Positions 24,041-38,200 of a stretch of 64,000 nt of DNA are shown piece by piece. A program made the position numbers and the translations under genes. The stretch's first letter is position 1. Each line of letters starts with the position of its first letter. The notes under the pieces are model-generated. The model ran no database searches, was not told the DNA's origin, and was given only the letters and a program-made list of their open reading frames with translations. The stretch is from Ignelater luminosus (Eukaryota > Arthropoda > Insecta > Coleoptera > Elateridae), in the NCBI GenBank assembly GCA_011009095.1, contig VTPC01089974.1, positions 62,001 through 126,000 on the forward strand, given 5' to 3'.

Positions 24041-25740
24041 ATTACTGCAAATCTTATTTGTGTAAACTAGAGGCACGTAAATTTTTCAAACCTAATCTAA
24101 ATAACAGGATGAAACTTGAAATTCCATTTATAATAATTAAGCCGCTACGTAATTTGCTAAATTACATTTAGCTTTCAGTATTTCAGGTAGTATTAGAGTT
24201 TCTGCCGTCCACAGGAAACGAGCTCCTGTAAATGCTTATTTTATACACAATTTATCAAGTATTTCAAGTAAAATTGTATTTACAAGAAATTTAAATAAAT
24301 ACTTAATAATTCAGTGTAATTACTTAAAAGAACCTTTCAGTATAGTGTAGCAAAAGGAAATAAATTCAGTTTATTTCCAATTGTTCCATTTTCTTTTCGA
24401 ATAACGAAATATCCATAATATTCTATTTACAAAATAAATCTTTTATAAGTTTTTTTTGTCTATTTTCTCAACATGCATGGCTGGTGTAGAAAAATAATAA
24501 CAATCAATTTCAAAATAAATAGTACCTTCTCAGAAAATACCTTTTCTTTCTAAATGTAGCCCTAAAAGATTGTTATCGATTTCTTAGCAATACTTTTACA
24601 CAGATAGATTTTAGAGGTTACTGCGAATAAACTGACCATTAGTAAAAATTGTCTTGGTAAATATTCTTCGAAAATCATACAAATAATACGACTGAAGATA
24701 TTGAAGGAAAATCAACTTAGCTGTTACAGTATCAGTGTTTGAGCAATTTGATGGGTTCCTAAATTTATGTAAATAATTCACCCTAATGCCTAAATTGCAA
24801 AGCTTCAAAGAGTGAGTGTTTCAGATAGAAATTAGGTACTTATAAGATAAAGTTGCCCAGCAAAGTAGAAACAATCTCAAAGGTTTATTGTTCCATTGCT
24901 GCATTACAAATGGTATAATTCACTCTTGTATATTTTATCTATTTACTTTTAATTGTATTTTCCAAAATATGAAGGTTAAGAGCTTACGCAAAACAAAAAC
25001 AGAATGACGTCAATAATATTTCACAAAAAAAAAGTTATTTAATATGCAAATATATAAAGTTTATCCCTCGAGAGGTAACACCGAAATGGAAACGTTGTTT
25101 TTCAAATGTTTGTTGCTTTCTACAGAAAATGTATATAAATCTACAGTAGAAAAAGTAATTAAACGATATCAGAGACTTTCATGGCCAGTATCATTGATGA
25201 AACTACGTCGTCTGGAATTAGACCGTGTCATTGCTGAAGTATATGAGAAGCCTTGCCGCTTCATTCGCTTTTATAAGGAGCTGCTTCGAGAAAAGCACAG
25301 TGTCCTAATTACTAAAAAGTAACTCGGCTACATGTAGACGACTTGAGATTCTGGTGGGATTTATGCTTTCAATTACAATTGACAGTAGGTTTCCGTGTTC
25401 TTTTATTAAAGTCCTATGTATTCGCTCCACAGGAAGCTCTTATGAAAATAGGAGAAACATTGAGTTGTAGCTGTACTTCAGTAATGAAAAATATGGTATA
25501 ATACGTAAGTCGTCGTTACATTAATATGGATAATTTCTTAGAAAGCCACAGATTCCGTTAACTATTTTTATAAAATGTACTAATTGCTTTGGGTGTAGTA
25601 AAACGCATATAATAAAGCAACTAATTATCACAAGTTATCTTTAAAATGGAAGTTTGTGCATTGAAATAATTGTTTTCAAATGGACTTTTTAAAATTGTAG
25701 TACTTTTTTAGTACTGTTAGTATTACTTTTCTCAAGTTTA
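24041..25740 (+). other. Mostly gene-free, one unrecognised open frame at 25044-25322
   Basis: The 92-codon plus-strand frame at 25044-25322 has a charged, helix-like C-terminal half (KVIKRYQRLSW, ELDRVIAEVYEKP) that looks more protein-like than its neighbours. I do not recognise it and see no clear splice sites. It may be an exon or a decayed coding fragment. The rest of the stretch shows nothing. Confidence 0.25.
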
Positions 25741-25799
25741 TTAATGAAAATATTGACAGTTACTGTACATCATCTTCCTGGTTGATTTACTAAAATAAA

Positions 25800-27020
25800 T
25801 ATTTTTTCTCTTTTAATATCATTTCAATATAAAATACAATTCTGGGACTGTTCAGTTTAGATGATCCCTTTTAGTACACTCAAGACCAACTAGATGGACC
25901 AAACAAAACAAAAACAAAAACAAAATGTCTTAAAATTACCTAGTAAGTGCTACATCATTCTTTACCAATGGCAGAAATTATCAATTTTTTTTTAATCTGT
26001 CAGGAATAGAACTTGAAAGCCTTAGTTTACGATACAAGCTTTCTACTAATTGCACCGTTGCATTCTAGTTATGTAAAATTCAGATTTAGCTGATATCTTT
26101 TGAAGATAACGACAGCGGATCTCAACTTTCCTTGATAGTTTTAAATATTCGTTTGACTTAAATATTATTAAGGGAATTCTAGGCTAAAATGGGCTCACCA
26201 GGGCTATCTCTATCTTTAGCGGTACCTCGCTAGTTATGTACGCTAGTCTTACCGAAATACCAAACAGGAACAATCCTTCATAAGCAACAGAACCATACAG
26301 CGAAACGACCATGTCATAGATGCTGTCATAATAAAATTAAATAAATTTAGAATAAAATGATCTAAGTTGCAAAATTTCTTTTGAAACATAGCCTGATTAC
26401 AGCACACACCCGTAAACTGATAAGATACTCTTAAGTGAAGATTTTAAAATCGTTTTTGACCGATGGTACTCTACTGTTATTGTTAGTAGGTATATTCTGG
26501 CCAAATAGACAATACAAACAAAAATAAAATAAACGGCGACTTTTATGTCCGATTTCTCAAACTACTGCAGAATGTGCAAATGCTAATTCCCCATGTCTGA
26601 AGTGTCCCTAACTAAATGTGCTAGAACTAAATACATCGGCAACAACTTTGCCTTTATTGTAAATGGTCAATTTAGGCTAAATAAGCAGACCAAACAAAAA
26701 GAAAACGGTCTAAATACGCCCGCTTCATGATACTGCTCGTGTTCTTTAAATTTCTGCAGAAGGTATACAAATAAGAATTTTTGATCCCTAAAGAATCCTT
26801 AACTAGATCTGCCAAACTTAAATATAGCTGCAGCTACATGTTAATTAATTTTGTCCCATGGAACTGCTGCTTCTATTATCCATAGTTCATTTAGACCAAA
26901 TACAAAAGAAAACAAAAAAGCAGAAAGCAGCTTAGATATGTCAGGCAGGTCCAAGATATTGCTCACATTTTTTAGGCTGAACTAAGATCCAGACTTAGTG
27001 GACGGCATTTCCACGCTGGT
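25800..27020 (+). repeat. Degenerate tandem array, unit about 185 bp
   Basis: A recurring block with TTTAG, ACCAAA, ACAAAA and AAAAC elements followed by a TCTGCAGAA-type segment appears near 25880, 26500, 26690 and 26890. The last three are about 185-200 bp apart. Copies are strongly diverged. The block at 25815-25925 also matches 23030-23150. It looks like an old satellite or repeatedly duplicated intergenic unit. Confidence 0.45.
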
Positions 27021-27104
27021 CTGATGCACTAAGGACGATGAACAAAGTTCAGACTTAGTCCGGAAATACGTGAGATTAACTTTTTTAAATCTAATCTCTG
27101 AGGT

Positions 27105-27174
27105 GGGGTAATGCTGAAACTACAGTCTCATAGTCCCTTTAAGCTTGTATAAAAGACTTGTGCGGCATTACCCC
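27105..27174. repeat. 10-bp inverted repeat with 50-bp loop
   Basis: GGGGTAATGC (27105-27114) is exactly inverted as GCATTACCCC (27165-27174). A CAGACTTAGT direct repeat lies just before it, near 26990 and 27050. No function is assigned. Confidence 0.5.
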
Positions 27175-30100
27175 GTTGACCATAAGACAAATGAATGCTC
27201 AATCCTGTTTTATTAATTCCCAAATTTTCTTTATATACAAAAGTAACATGCTGAGGTATAACAAATTACAATAGCTAGGTAACAATGAAATAACAATTCT
27301 GCAATTATGACATTTTACAATTAGGTCACATTTTAAATACGTTAACACATTATTTTTACTGTTCAGTACTTTATTCTACAATAGTATGAGGTACGCTGAT
27401 ACACTTTTTTATGTTTCGTTGACCAGAAATTGTAACGTTGATGTTTTAACACATCCTTTTACTTATGAAATTGATGCGTTTTGAGATTATCTAGAATCAA
27501 ATTTTTTTGATTTTAAATTGAATTATTTAAAGAAAAGATTTTGTTTAATTGTAGGAAATTGGAAATATGAGGACTTTCTTTAAAATGTTTGATTTTGAAG
27601 TAAAAATAATTAATTTCAAAATTAAACATACTGGTGTCTCCAGAAATATTTTGAAGAAAAAAAATGTGTATGTGGCACATTTGTTTAAATGTTGGTCCTG
27701 TTGTAGAAATTGAATTATTTATTATTTGAAATAAGACTTCTTAGAAATTATTTGAATGAGATTATTAAAAGATGGTTGCATGAATCTGATTAATTTTAGA
27801 ATTAAACAAAAGCTTTTGCAGAAGGAGAATCTCCTAAATGCAAATACAGATGTACAGCAACTTGTCAAATTATTTTTAACAAATTTCACTCTGCTTTTAT
27901 TGGTAATATTCGAAACATGGTATATTACAACTATCACATGGACAGCTTACAAAAATGACTCAGATCCTTGGTAATTTGCAGTCCATTCTAACCTCAAAAG
28001 TCTACCACACAAAGAAATTTACTATTAGTTTTAGTTTAGTAATAATCCTGTTGTTTTTTAAGACTTCAGATATGAGCCTAAGCAATGACCATGCATGAAT
28101 ATGTAAATCTAATTCAGAAAAAAACTTACAAGTAACCTTTATCGAACATATTTAAAACCCTAAACTGCAGGCTACTGCTTAGTTCTAAAAGTAATCAATT
28201 TAAATGTAGACTTGCTTACACTCTTACGAGTTTTACACTAATTATGTGCAATATTACTATTTACTTCCCAGTTGCAATAACATGATCTAAAATATTATGC
28301 ATGAGTGTCCATATACCTATAAATATTTTTATAAAAAATATTATTAAGAAACACTATCAGTAAGATCTTCAGAGAGCTAACCTATATTTTTGTTTCTCTT
28401 TTTTGACAAGTGTATCTACATTCTACCCATTAGAGAAACGACATAATAATTAAGCTATATCAAGCCACTCTAGTTCTAAATTTAAAAATTATAGCACTGA
28501 ATAAACACCATAGTAACTAAAGTAATTCTAAATTCAAAGATCATTATACTTAGTATGTGGTATTTAATAATTAATGGTTAATTAATGTTTTTTGCATTAT
28601 TGAGGTGTTGAATAAAACTTACTGCGCACGTGTGCTGACAGGTAGAGCCCCTTGAATGAAAAATCGTCCACTCGACCTAAAGGCCTCGTGAGCTTAGCAG
28701 AATTGTTAAAGATATATTTAGTTTATGACATACACACTTAAACAGTAAATAAAAAGATCAAACATTCAACTCAAACGGGATTTTTACTTTGGGAAAAATA
28801 AAAGAAATTAGACTCTTAGAAGTATGCTTCTTGAATCTCCTAACAAAGCTCAACTAAACCTCTTTTTCGGCTCTACACGGTATACACCTAACCTATAACT
28901 AGTTTCTTCCTTTGTACAAGAACTGTCTATACCATCACCATTAAAACCAAATATTATATTATTAAAATGCTCAGACTTTCTTCTTTCAAACAGCCAAACA
29001 CAGAACAATCATTTGCACTAAACGAAAGAAAAGTGTCTTAAAAGAACAATCAACTTTTTGCAGGAACAGAATTCATTACTTTGTTCACGATTGTCGTACC
29101 TGCGGCTGCATTTGGCGCTGTTGCACGATCAAAAATTTTGCATAAACGTTTAGTACGGATTAGTTTTGTTTTGTTAAAAAGAAATCAAGTTTTCCTTAAT
29201 TTACAGAGTTACAAAGAAAAGACAACAGCGTGAGGTTAAACTGTCATAAAATCTTAACCTTAAAGCACATTAAGCGTCAATAAAATTTTACAAGCCGAAT
29301 TAATGGATAATACAATACTGAAACTGTCATTCTTCCACAGCCATATACGACCCAAAAACATTGTGAACGCTGTATAGTAGTTTTAACTCATTTAGTTCAA
29401 ATTCATTTTTCGAACTTTGGCCAGCTAGAATTCGAATCTGTTCCACCGTGGTACTGTGCACTGTGGTCTTTTACAAACGCTACAAATAAGTAGGCAACAC
29501 ATGTTACACGGAAATGGATTTTATAGTGGACATACACAATACGCAATTAAAACTATCACATTATAATTGTAATAATCAAATCACAAAGTAGGCAGCATGT
29601 GGTGTCGAAATTGGAAAAAAAGATTCGTAATTAACGCTAACAAACGGTAACGGAAGCGTTAATTAAAACCTTAAATGAGAACACTATAAAAGAGACTTTT
29701 ATCAAAACGATTTGAAGATTTACTTGGATTTATTTTCTTTACTATCACGTTTTTATTCTCGTCCATGCCACCGTTCCGTTTGCATCAATTGTGGATCATC
29801 CTTTCATTCAAAACGCCATCTATTGGTTCATGATCTTTGCGAATTTATTGTGCTTTTACAAAGTACCCTTAATTTAATTGAATTTTTAATTTCTTTATCA
29901 ACATGATGTGTTGTCTGGCTGTTCTTGATCACGCTGTATTTCTATTCCTTACTGAAAGCATAGTACTACATAGATTTTCGGTTTTTCACTTCCATTTATG
30001 TGGAAAACTCTTTAGTTACACTAATAAATGGATGTTAAGTATAAAAGAATACAAGATGAATATTGTAAATTTACTAAGTATGTGGCACGTGAATTACTCA

Positions 30101-30690
30101 TACATCATTTATAACGTATTTTGTAATTAGGTGTTGTAGATGAAGACACCTACTAACCCTAACGTAAGTTTAAAAAAGTTATAGCATAGCTAGTTTTAAG
30201 AAATACTTGTAAATATTTTCCTATGATAATAATAATTAACTAATTATAAATTTACCGCACTAAGGTATGTTTCTGATTTACATTGCCGTATCATCCATTT
30301 ATGTTCTTCATTATAGGCAACTTCAGCATTAAGCTGTTCGAGTTAATAATAAATTACTAATTACTGCACTAACAGAATTATAAGGGACAGCTACGGTTTA
30401 TATGCAAGGAGAATGGGCTAACTATAGCCATAAATTTTAACTCTATTAATATTGAAGGGTTTTCGACTTCAGATATGTAATTTCATTGGAAGGGTATTAT
30501 TGTCCTAATTGACTCATTTTAAAATAAATAGCTTTTCCTGTATCATCAAATTACGGCGGAATCTTTAAACGCATTGCATGAAAAGGACATTTCTTGGTTT
30601 ATTAACATTAATTAGAACTTTATACACAATTAGAAATGTTATCTTTCGTTTTGAATATTTAAATAATAAGCCTCAAAACTACATAATTGT
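27175..30690. other. Gene-free stretch, one possible zinc-finger-like frame
   Basis: I see no gene. The only frame with a motif is 29712-29906 (64 codons, plus), with CINCGSSFHSKRHLLVH resembling a single C2H2/C2HC zinc finger. Without flanking fingers or clear splice sites it is not called as an exon. Confidence 0.35.
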
Positions 30691-30697
30691 ATATATA

Positions 30698-31170
30698 CAG
30701 GGTCTGGAAAAAGAACTAAAAATGCTACATTTTGAAAGTAAGAAAATTTTGATTATGTTAAAGAGGGGTGAGGGGGGTAACGTCGGAATTTTCAAATAGC
30801 AACCCTACTTAAATTTATTCTTGTTCGAAAACAGAAATATTTCAGCAAAAGCCGGTACGGCAATTTGTTCAAAAGTTATATCCAATTAATTATCCCAGAA
30901 TTTAAAATGTAAATTTGAAATAATAATAAAACTGTGAGATTTATTGTGATAACATTGTTAATAAAATCAATTATTATTAGTAATTCTGAAATTTAATAAT
31001 AAATTTAAGTAGGGTTGCTATTTGGAAATCGCGATATGACTCCCTCCTCGTACACATAATCAAAATTTTGTTACTTTCAAAATGTAGTATTTTCAGTCCT
31101 AAAAGGTCCCTGGAATTTTTAGAAATATATATCTTTCCGCTTAGAAATTACGAGGCCGTTCCGGACCCTG
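30698..31170. mobile_element. 473-bp MITE with long inverted repeats and TA duplication
   Basis: The ends read CAGGGTCTGG and CCGGACCCTG, flanked by TA on both sides (30696-30697 and 31171-31172). Long arms match as inverted copies: the segment with ACATTTTGAAAGTAA and AGCAACCCTACTTAAATT on the left recurs inverted near 31005-31090, leaving an AT-rich loop of about 200 bp. There is no coding capacity. The TA duplication suggests mobilisation by a Tc1/mariner-type transposase, although the ends differ from those of the mariner at 9.2 kb. Confidence 0.8.
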
Positions 31171-33785
31171 TATACTAATACGAGTAGTTACTTATGTAAA
31201 TGGACATAAACCTAACAAAAATAATTAGTAATTGTCTTTGGAGATCTTTTATGCTGATAACAACGTGTTTATTAAAATTTTTATCATACCGCAAAAAAAG
31301 TAAAATTTAAGGTACATCCTTAATAGAATTAATTTTTCTTTAAACATTCCGTAGAAATTCCAAGAAAAATGAGATCCAATATTGCGGTTGTTCGGAACTC
31401 GATACCATACATCTGCAGAATAAGCATTTTTTTTCCTTAACAAAGAAAAGGTTTCTTTGGTATAATAGATGATAACGATTACATAGCATTATTGTTGTTA
31501 GAGAATTCTGTTTCATTCCTTAACACAATGTTAGTAAAAAAACTTATTTAAGATTTGTTAAATTAAAAAAAAAGAAAAATCCCATTAATCTTTTGAAATA
31601 TTGAAAATCATTATTTCTTTGAGAAACAAATATCGTTTTTTTTTCGAAGAAAGGTTAGTTCCAATGATAATTCTTCTATATTTGGGTAATTGAATTTTTA
31701 TCAACAATTTGGCAAAATGTTCTGAATAAAAGTTACAGAGAAATTTTTAAGCTTTGCAACGGTATAAAGTTTTACTTACTTGTAATAACAGCTATCGCAG
31801 AAAAAGGTCATGTAAAAAAAGTGTCGCATTAGAAAAGCGTTATCGTCACGGTTTTCTTCAAGTACATAAATGACTCTTTTTGTTTAAAATCTAAAAATGA
31901 AAATTAATATGAGGAGTAAAGCTTGTTCTGGATTTTATCAGACTACAAACTCTATACATATAGTCTCTAAACTACTGTGATTAATTTAAATGGTACGTAG
32001 AACATAAAAAAAGAAAGAAGTTTGCTTCTAAATTATTTGGTTCTGTTCGTATAAATTTATACACGTCATCACATTCACACATCGATCCTGAAACAGATGT
32101 TCTCTTTTGTGCTGTGGTTGGTCAGTTTTTAATCTTCAATCTACTAAACTCGCATATATCGCAATCGGCTCTGTAAATAATATAGAATATTAGGTAAAAG
32201 TTAATTACAGTAGTTTAGAAACATCCTGTATATACACCATAATGTTAATACTTACATCTGCCTAGATGGTGTTGAAAACGATGAAACCGTGGTGTCTAAG
32301 CGTTTTATCAATTGAAATTCCATTGAAGTATTGTATAGCTTCGTAAGTTTGGGGAAATGGTGGATCACTAAGGATCCATTTTGCCTCAATGCTATCTGCT
32401 ATTCTCTTACCATGAATCAGTTACTTTAATTTATTATGAACTTACAAGAGACTGCTTAATGCTTAAATAAAGAACTAAAACTGTATCTTTTTCTTATTGT
32501 CAGAAGATCCACATTTTTTTCCATTACTTCAAATCCAAATACATTTACTAAACAAAGATCCAGATATTTGATGAAATAAATTCAACCACAGCTTTGATGT
32601 TGGTTTTCAGAGATTTCATTTGTTCTAGTTTGAAGTTTGAAGAAAGCTGATTTAACTTTTTCTTTTTTACACGCCACTTCCGCGGTGATATCTTGATAAA
32701 AAAACGAATTAATGGCTTGTAAGTAAAGAGAGAAAAACTAACAACGACGTTAATAGCAAGACTGAAGCTACATGAAGACTTTTCTACGTCTTAAACCATT
32801 TAACTGTTTAATCAGAAAAAGATTAGAAATCAAATCAAGTTGACTATCTACAATTTAACTTATATTTCTACTTTAACGTATTTAGCTACAGCCACACTGA
32901 ATCACACAAAAGACAGCTTTACACTACAAGATACCTTACAAGGTTGGTCAATAAATTGAGAAGGGAGTGCATTAGTAATGAAAATATTAAAAAAGCAACG
33001 TGTACACTACAGCTACTGTGAATGCATAGTTACATAGAAGAAGTACAGTTGCGATGATATGAGCATATGTCGGATAGGAGGTGATAAGCTACCAAAACAA
33101 GGATGGTGTGTAAGTAGCCAAGGCACAGGCAAACTCAGAACCAGATAGATAAATAGAAGACAGAAAACGCTGGGGACTTTTCCACAACTCGGCATCTACA
33201 CGGTAGGTAGGTAAAAGAGGTTTCGACTAAATAAGTAAGCAAGAATTGCTTGTAGATTATTCTTAAATTTCCTGGAGTTTTTTCTTGTACAGTTACTGAT
33301 ATACTATATAAATGCTTTCAAATTCTTGCATAGACATGTCTGGCTGACATGAACGCTGCAGTGAAATGAGCATGCACCGTTTTCAAAGAGGTTCAACGCC
33401 ACTAGTTTTTATGATACGATCAATAGATCTATGTATGACATCGGCAAGTAAGATTTCTCAAGATGTACAGCCATTCTTAATAAGTTCGTAGGGTATTATG
33501 CATCACTGACCACTTCAGCAACCTTCAGAAAAAGGGATTGATCAAACGTTACGATACAAGTACAATTGGTTCTTTTTCATTGCTTAGCAGTAAAATAGAG
33601 AAATTTATAAATCGAATAGAAAATATTAGGATAAATGTCAATAAATGCAACTGTCTCAGTTCTCTTGCTTAAAGTTATGTTGGTAGAAAAAACGTGAAAT
33701 AAGACTTTACACACAAAAAACAACAGATATGTTGTCTATTTCCATGCGACAGAACACCTTCCTTATGCTAAATCTGCCATTTATA
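31171..33785. other. Gene-free stretch with a possible LINE tail
   Basis: The only item is a short plus-strand region at about 32940-33230. It vaguely resembles the C-terminal tail of a LINE reverse transcriptase (LRWYGH-type motif followed by LPK), heavily decayed. The minus-strand frame at 33013-33195 overlapping it has no family match. Confidence 0.3.
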
Positions 33786-35216
33786 CAGCGTGTTAGTAAA
33801 CTAATAGTACTCCTTGAAACAGGTGATAGAAAAAGTCATTTGAAATAGAAAATTTTACTAAAAATTGTTTCTATCTTGCTCCGTTTTCGAGAAAATGTGA
33901 AAAACAGCTAGCACTATCTGGCAACGGTGTCGCACTAAAATCTTGATTATAGCCTTTTGCAAATTTATTTTAGACACTCCCTAATAAATCACTAGAAAGT
34001 TGAGTTCAATTTCCTAAGAAGTTTTACCTGGGATGAATCCTTTGTCATAAAACCGTAAATAATCTTCTGTTTGTTGTACCTACTTAAAAGGGGTGTAGGT
34101 TGTTACTTCTTTAAGCAACAGAACGGTATTATACAAATCGTTTAAAACTAGCCTCTTATAATGTAAATTTACGTAAAATGTGGTTTTTGTTTAATGCTGG
34201 TTTTTAGGGAATAATTGAAAAAAGTAAATTAAAAAAGTTATTTGCAGCTAGTTTGATGTTAGGCCTTGCTGGAAACCATCATTCAACAAAATTTTACACA
34301 ATTAATAATACAGTGTAAATTGAAATACTTAGACAAAAAGGGGATTATTGTGATTACCGAAAATTGTCTGTTGGAAAACAATACAAGCTTAATTGCTGTT
34401 TGGATTGCTTATGATTTTATTTTGTGCTAATATCGAAAGTCTGAAAAATTCTTTGACTTTAAGGAGTACCTGTTTTTTTTTAGAAAAAGGGGATTTGTTA
34501 AAAAATACCTACACTCATCTTCGCATGTCAAGGTATTCCTTGATTAAAAATTATCTAAATTGTTAGCATTGCAAAAAGATGTTAGAAAAGTAATAGTAAG
34601 GGTGTAATAAGCGTCCATTGCGCACTAAAAGAAACTAGACCTGAAATGATTGCAATCACATGGCTGGTTGCAAAAGCTTGTTTGTTGCTCTAAATTCAGA
34701 TGTTATGAATTTTAGCGTATTTCCTGTACAAATAATTGTCTTTTTTCCGATTTAAACTAGTACCGTTGTACGTAAACTTCCTAGGGGGTGCATTTAAAGC
34801 TTAAAAGCAGAACAAAGATGGGTTTACTTCTTTGACCAAGATAAAAGAAGATAAAGATAAAAGAGAAAGTGTGAAAGGGAAATTTCCTTTTCAACTAATG
34901 CAGAGTTGCCAAGTTTCTTAGTAATTTCATTCATGCATTTTTCGTAATGCATTTTGTTCTTTTGTGGCTAAACTAATAAATTTAAAAAAAAATTACAATA
35001 CTTTTTTATTAGGCTGGATGAGACCAATCTTCTGAACAAATCTTAAAGTGGAATCTACATTAGTTATTGAATAATAACGTATGAAAGTCTGGAACTTTAT
35101 TAATCATTTCTGGGAAAACCGTTGAGATTTGACCATGGTTGTATAAGACTTTTCTGTTTGTATTGATGTCCTCTACCACCAGTTTCTCGGACTACTATTA
35201 GTTCACTAACACCCTG
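33786..35216. mobile_element. 1.43-kb TIR element with CAGSGTGTTAGT ends
   Basis: The left end is TA then CAGCGTGTTAGTAAACTAAT. The right end inverted is CAGGGTGTTAGTGAACTAAT, and the match continues for about 40 bp with a few differences. TA flanks both sides (33784-33785 and 35217-35218). The interior holds no open frame I can assign, so this is a non-autonomous or fully decayed copy of an unidentified TA-inserting DNA transposon. Confidence 0.7.
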
Positions 35217-35218
35217 TA

Positions 35219-38200
35219 TGTTCGGTCAATGTAGTATTTGGACTTAAAGTTAACAACAATATGGATCTTCTTACAATAAGAAAAAGATAAAATTCTTATT
35301 CTCGTGTTTAAATAGACATGCGCATCGGGCAATCTCTTATAAGATAATGAAGGTCAGAATCATTTCTACAGACTTATCAAGCTAGAGAAGACTTTAATGG
35401 AATTTTAATTAGTAAAGCAATTAGACACATCCTTCTCGACATTTTCAACACTATGCCAAACAAATTTTAAGTGTTAATAATTACCTTATGTATTTAATAG
35501 AATTTATAAACTAATAAAGTCCAGAAAAAATCTTATTCGTTTGTTAACTATCATTTTTACATTTTGAGCAGAAAGTGGCATTTACGTACTTAGATGACCT
35601 TTTTCTGGAATACCTGTTATCACAATTAAGCAGAACTTTATACCGTTGCGTTGTAAAGTTTATAAATTTCTATATAATGTTTATTCAGAACATTTTATCA
35701 AAAAATTCTATTTAAATATAAAGAAATTGTCAACGAAACTAACCTATAAATTAAATCTAAATCCTATAATTCGAGTCCATATCTGTTTTTCACAAATCAC
35801 CTCCCGCCGTGCTGTTACAATAACCAACGAACTGATTTTTTATTTTGTTTTATATCAGACATTAAACGCTGTGTTAAATGCCATTAATGGTCTCACTTTA
35901 ATAATTATTGTTTGCGATATCAAGGAGTGAACATTCTTTTTCTCTAATTAGTATTCATTTTCTTCTTTAAAATGCTGCATCTGGGGCGTTTTCTAAAACT
36001 AGTTTATCTTTGTATGACAGTCTCGTATTTTTACACTTCCTTTATTATCTAAATTCTATGTAATAGTTTCTAGTGAATTAAATATTAACTCTAAACTAAC
36101 CGGATCATGAACTATGCTATTCTAGTAAATGTCTGCATTTTTACAGGGAAACTTACCATCGATCCACTTGCATGGCACGGGCAATGCTATTTTAAAAAAG
36201 AAATTTTCCACGGTAGTCCTGTTGCATTCAACTGTTTTGCTCCGGGCTGAATTAAAGAGAATCAAAGTTCTTTATTTTACACTACATTTTACTGTAATTG
36301 TATGATTAATTTTTATTACGGCCATTTTCTGAGTAAGCAGTAAATAAAATCTGACTTATTTACTATTATTCTAAATGAAAGTTGACAATGCAAAAATTTC
36401 TATTGTTTGAGTTTTGAACAGTAAAACGTAGATAATTTAATTGTCAGATTTAACATACTGTACTTGTTAATAAATGTGATTTTCAATTCGTTTTGAATGT
36501 TATGTCGCTAGAGACCACCATAATAATTATGTGGACAACCTATTACAGTTTTAATGTTTTATTGATCAGATTTACCTTTCAATTATTATTAGCGGCCATG
36601 AGGTCGACTCTAACCAAGTAATTTTATTTTTACATTTTTTTTAAATTTATTAATTTCAAAATAGCAATTACTAGAATACTAGGAAGTTAATTTAGAATAA
36701 TTATATCACTAACTTAGAATATTAAGATTCAAAGAATTCCGTGTATACTCTATGTAAATCTTAATTGCAATGATAATAATAATAAACCTTCATGATCATT
36801 CTTTACGTCAGTAATAGAAAATTTGAAAATCGTCCTAATTGTGTTTGTACAAAGTTTTTTTTAGTAAGATTATTCAGGAATATCTTTCCTTTGTTCGGTG
36901 TCTGAACTCGTGGTTTTAGACAGAATTACCAAATCTGGATTCCTCGACTAAATTCTTTCTGACTAAGCAAGTATATAGCTAAGTACCCCCAAGCATTCTT
37001 TCTTGCTAAAAACACAGTGTCCTAATGTTAAACTAGGCAAAATAATTGAAAACTAGAACTATAAAAGCAAGAACAAAAAAGAAACAATTATATTTGGTGA
37101 TAGAATTGTGGAATGAAATTGACGTGGTAGCAAGAAACAAGAATTCTTACCACAACCCAGGTTACATAAAGCGTTCTTAACTGTGTTGTCAAGTTAAGAA
37201 TTTACCAATCAGATTGCTAGATTTTAAATTTAACATGGCATTAGCTAATAACAACTTTAGAAATGCTTTATGCAGCCGGGGGGTTATAACGTCACCAAGA
37301 TAACTATTACGATAATAAGGAAAGGAAAAGTCTAGAAGACTAAATTTTTTTAAGTTTTAAAGGCATGAAGATTGACTAGAAGCCCTGACCTAGCTACACT
37401 TTAATTTAAATTTTATTTTTGGAGACCAGAAATATCCATATCAAATATGCCTTTGTGACAAAAATATAATTTTTTTAATTTAGTTCAAATTGTATTTTTA
37501 CAAAAAAAGCAAATCATATTTCAACGCAAACCTTTAATCGTAAAGATATTTAACAGGCACTCCTTATATCGGACGTGCTGTACTGAATAGTAAATAGCCT
37601 AATTGCGTGAAATTACAAACTAATACAGGTAGTGTATCAAGCTATAAATTGCATTTGTTTAGCGAGAATTGCTAATTTTATTATCCTATTTTTATCTTAA
37701 TTGACTAACCCCGGGTATTTCCGAGAGTTAAGAAATTAATTATTCATGGCAAGCTTATGTTGGAGTCGGAAGAGTTGAGATTTAACAGAAAATGAATATT
37801 ACGAACTAACGAACTAAGCATTAACTCCTTGCTTCAAAGAATAAGATTGAGTAAACATTTTAAAATTATTTTGGTTCAGAAAGATTTAGCCCCTTGTCTA
37901 CTAAAAAAATTCTATTCCTGGTAATTATACACAATATCTATGTCAATTAATCATATAAAGTCCATCCATTTTTAAAAACACTACAAGCGTTTTTGCCAAA
38001 ATAACTCCAACATCTGTATTTGAAGTTATTTATTGTTCTTTCGGGATTTGCTTATCTAATTAAAAAACCTAACATAGCTAATATTACTTTTGAAACGATA
38101 AAAAAATACAATCAACAAACACAATAAAAACCAGAAAAAATAAAAATATTTTTCGTGTCAATATAGATAAACTCAATTAACTTTATTGCATTAGCGGCAA

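Noticed and set aside
30578-30799. 73-codon plus-strand frame
   Set aside because: It runs across the left boundary of the 30.7-kb MITE and has no motif.
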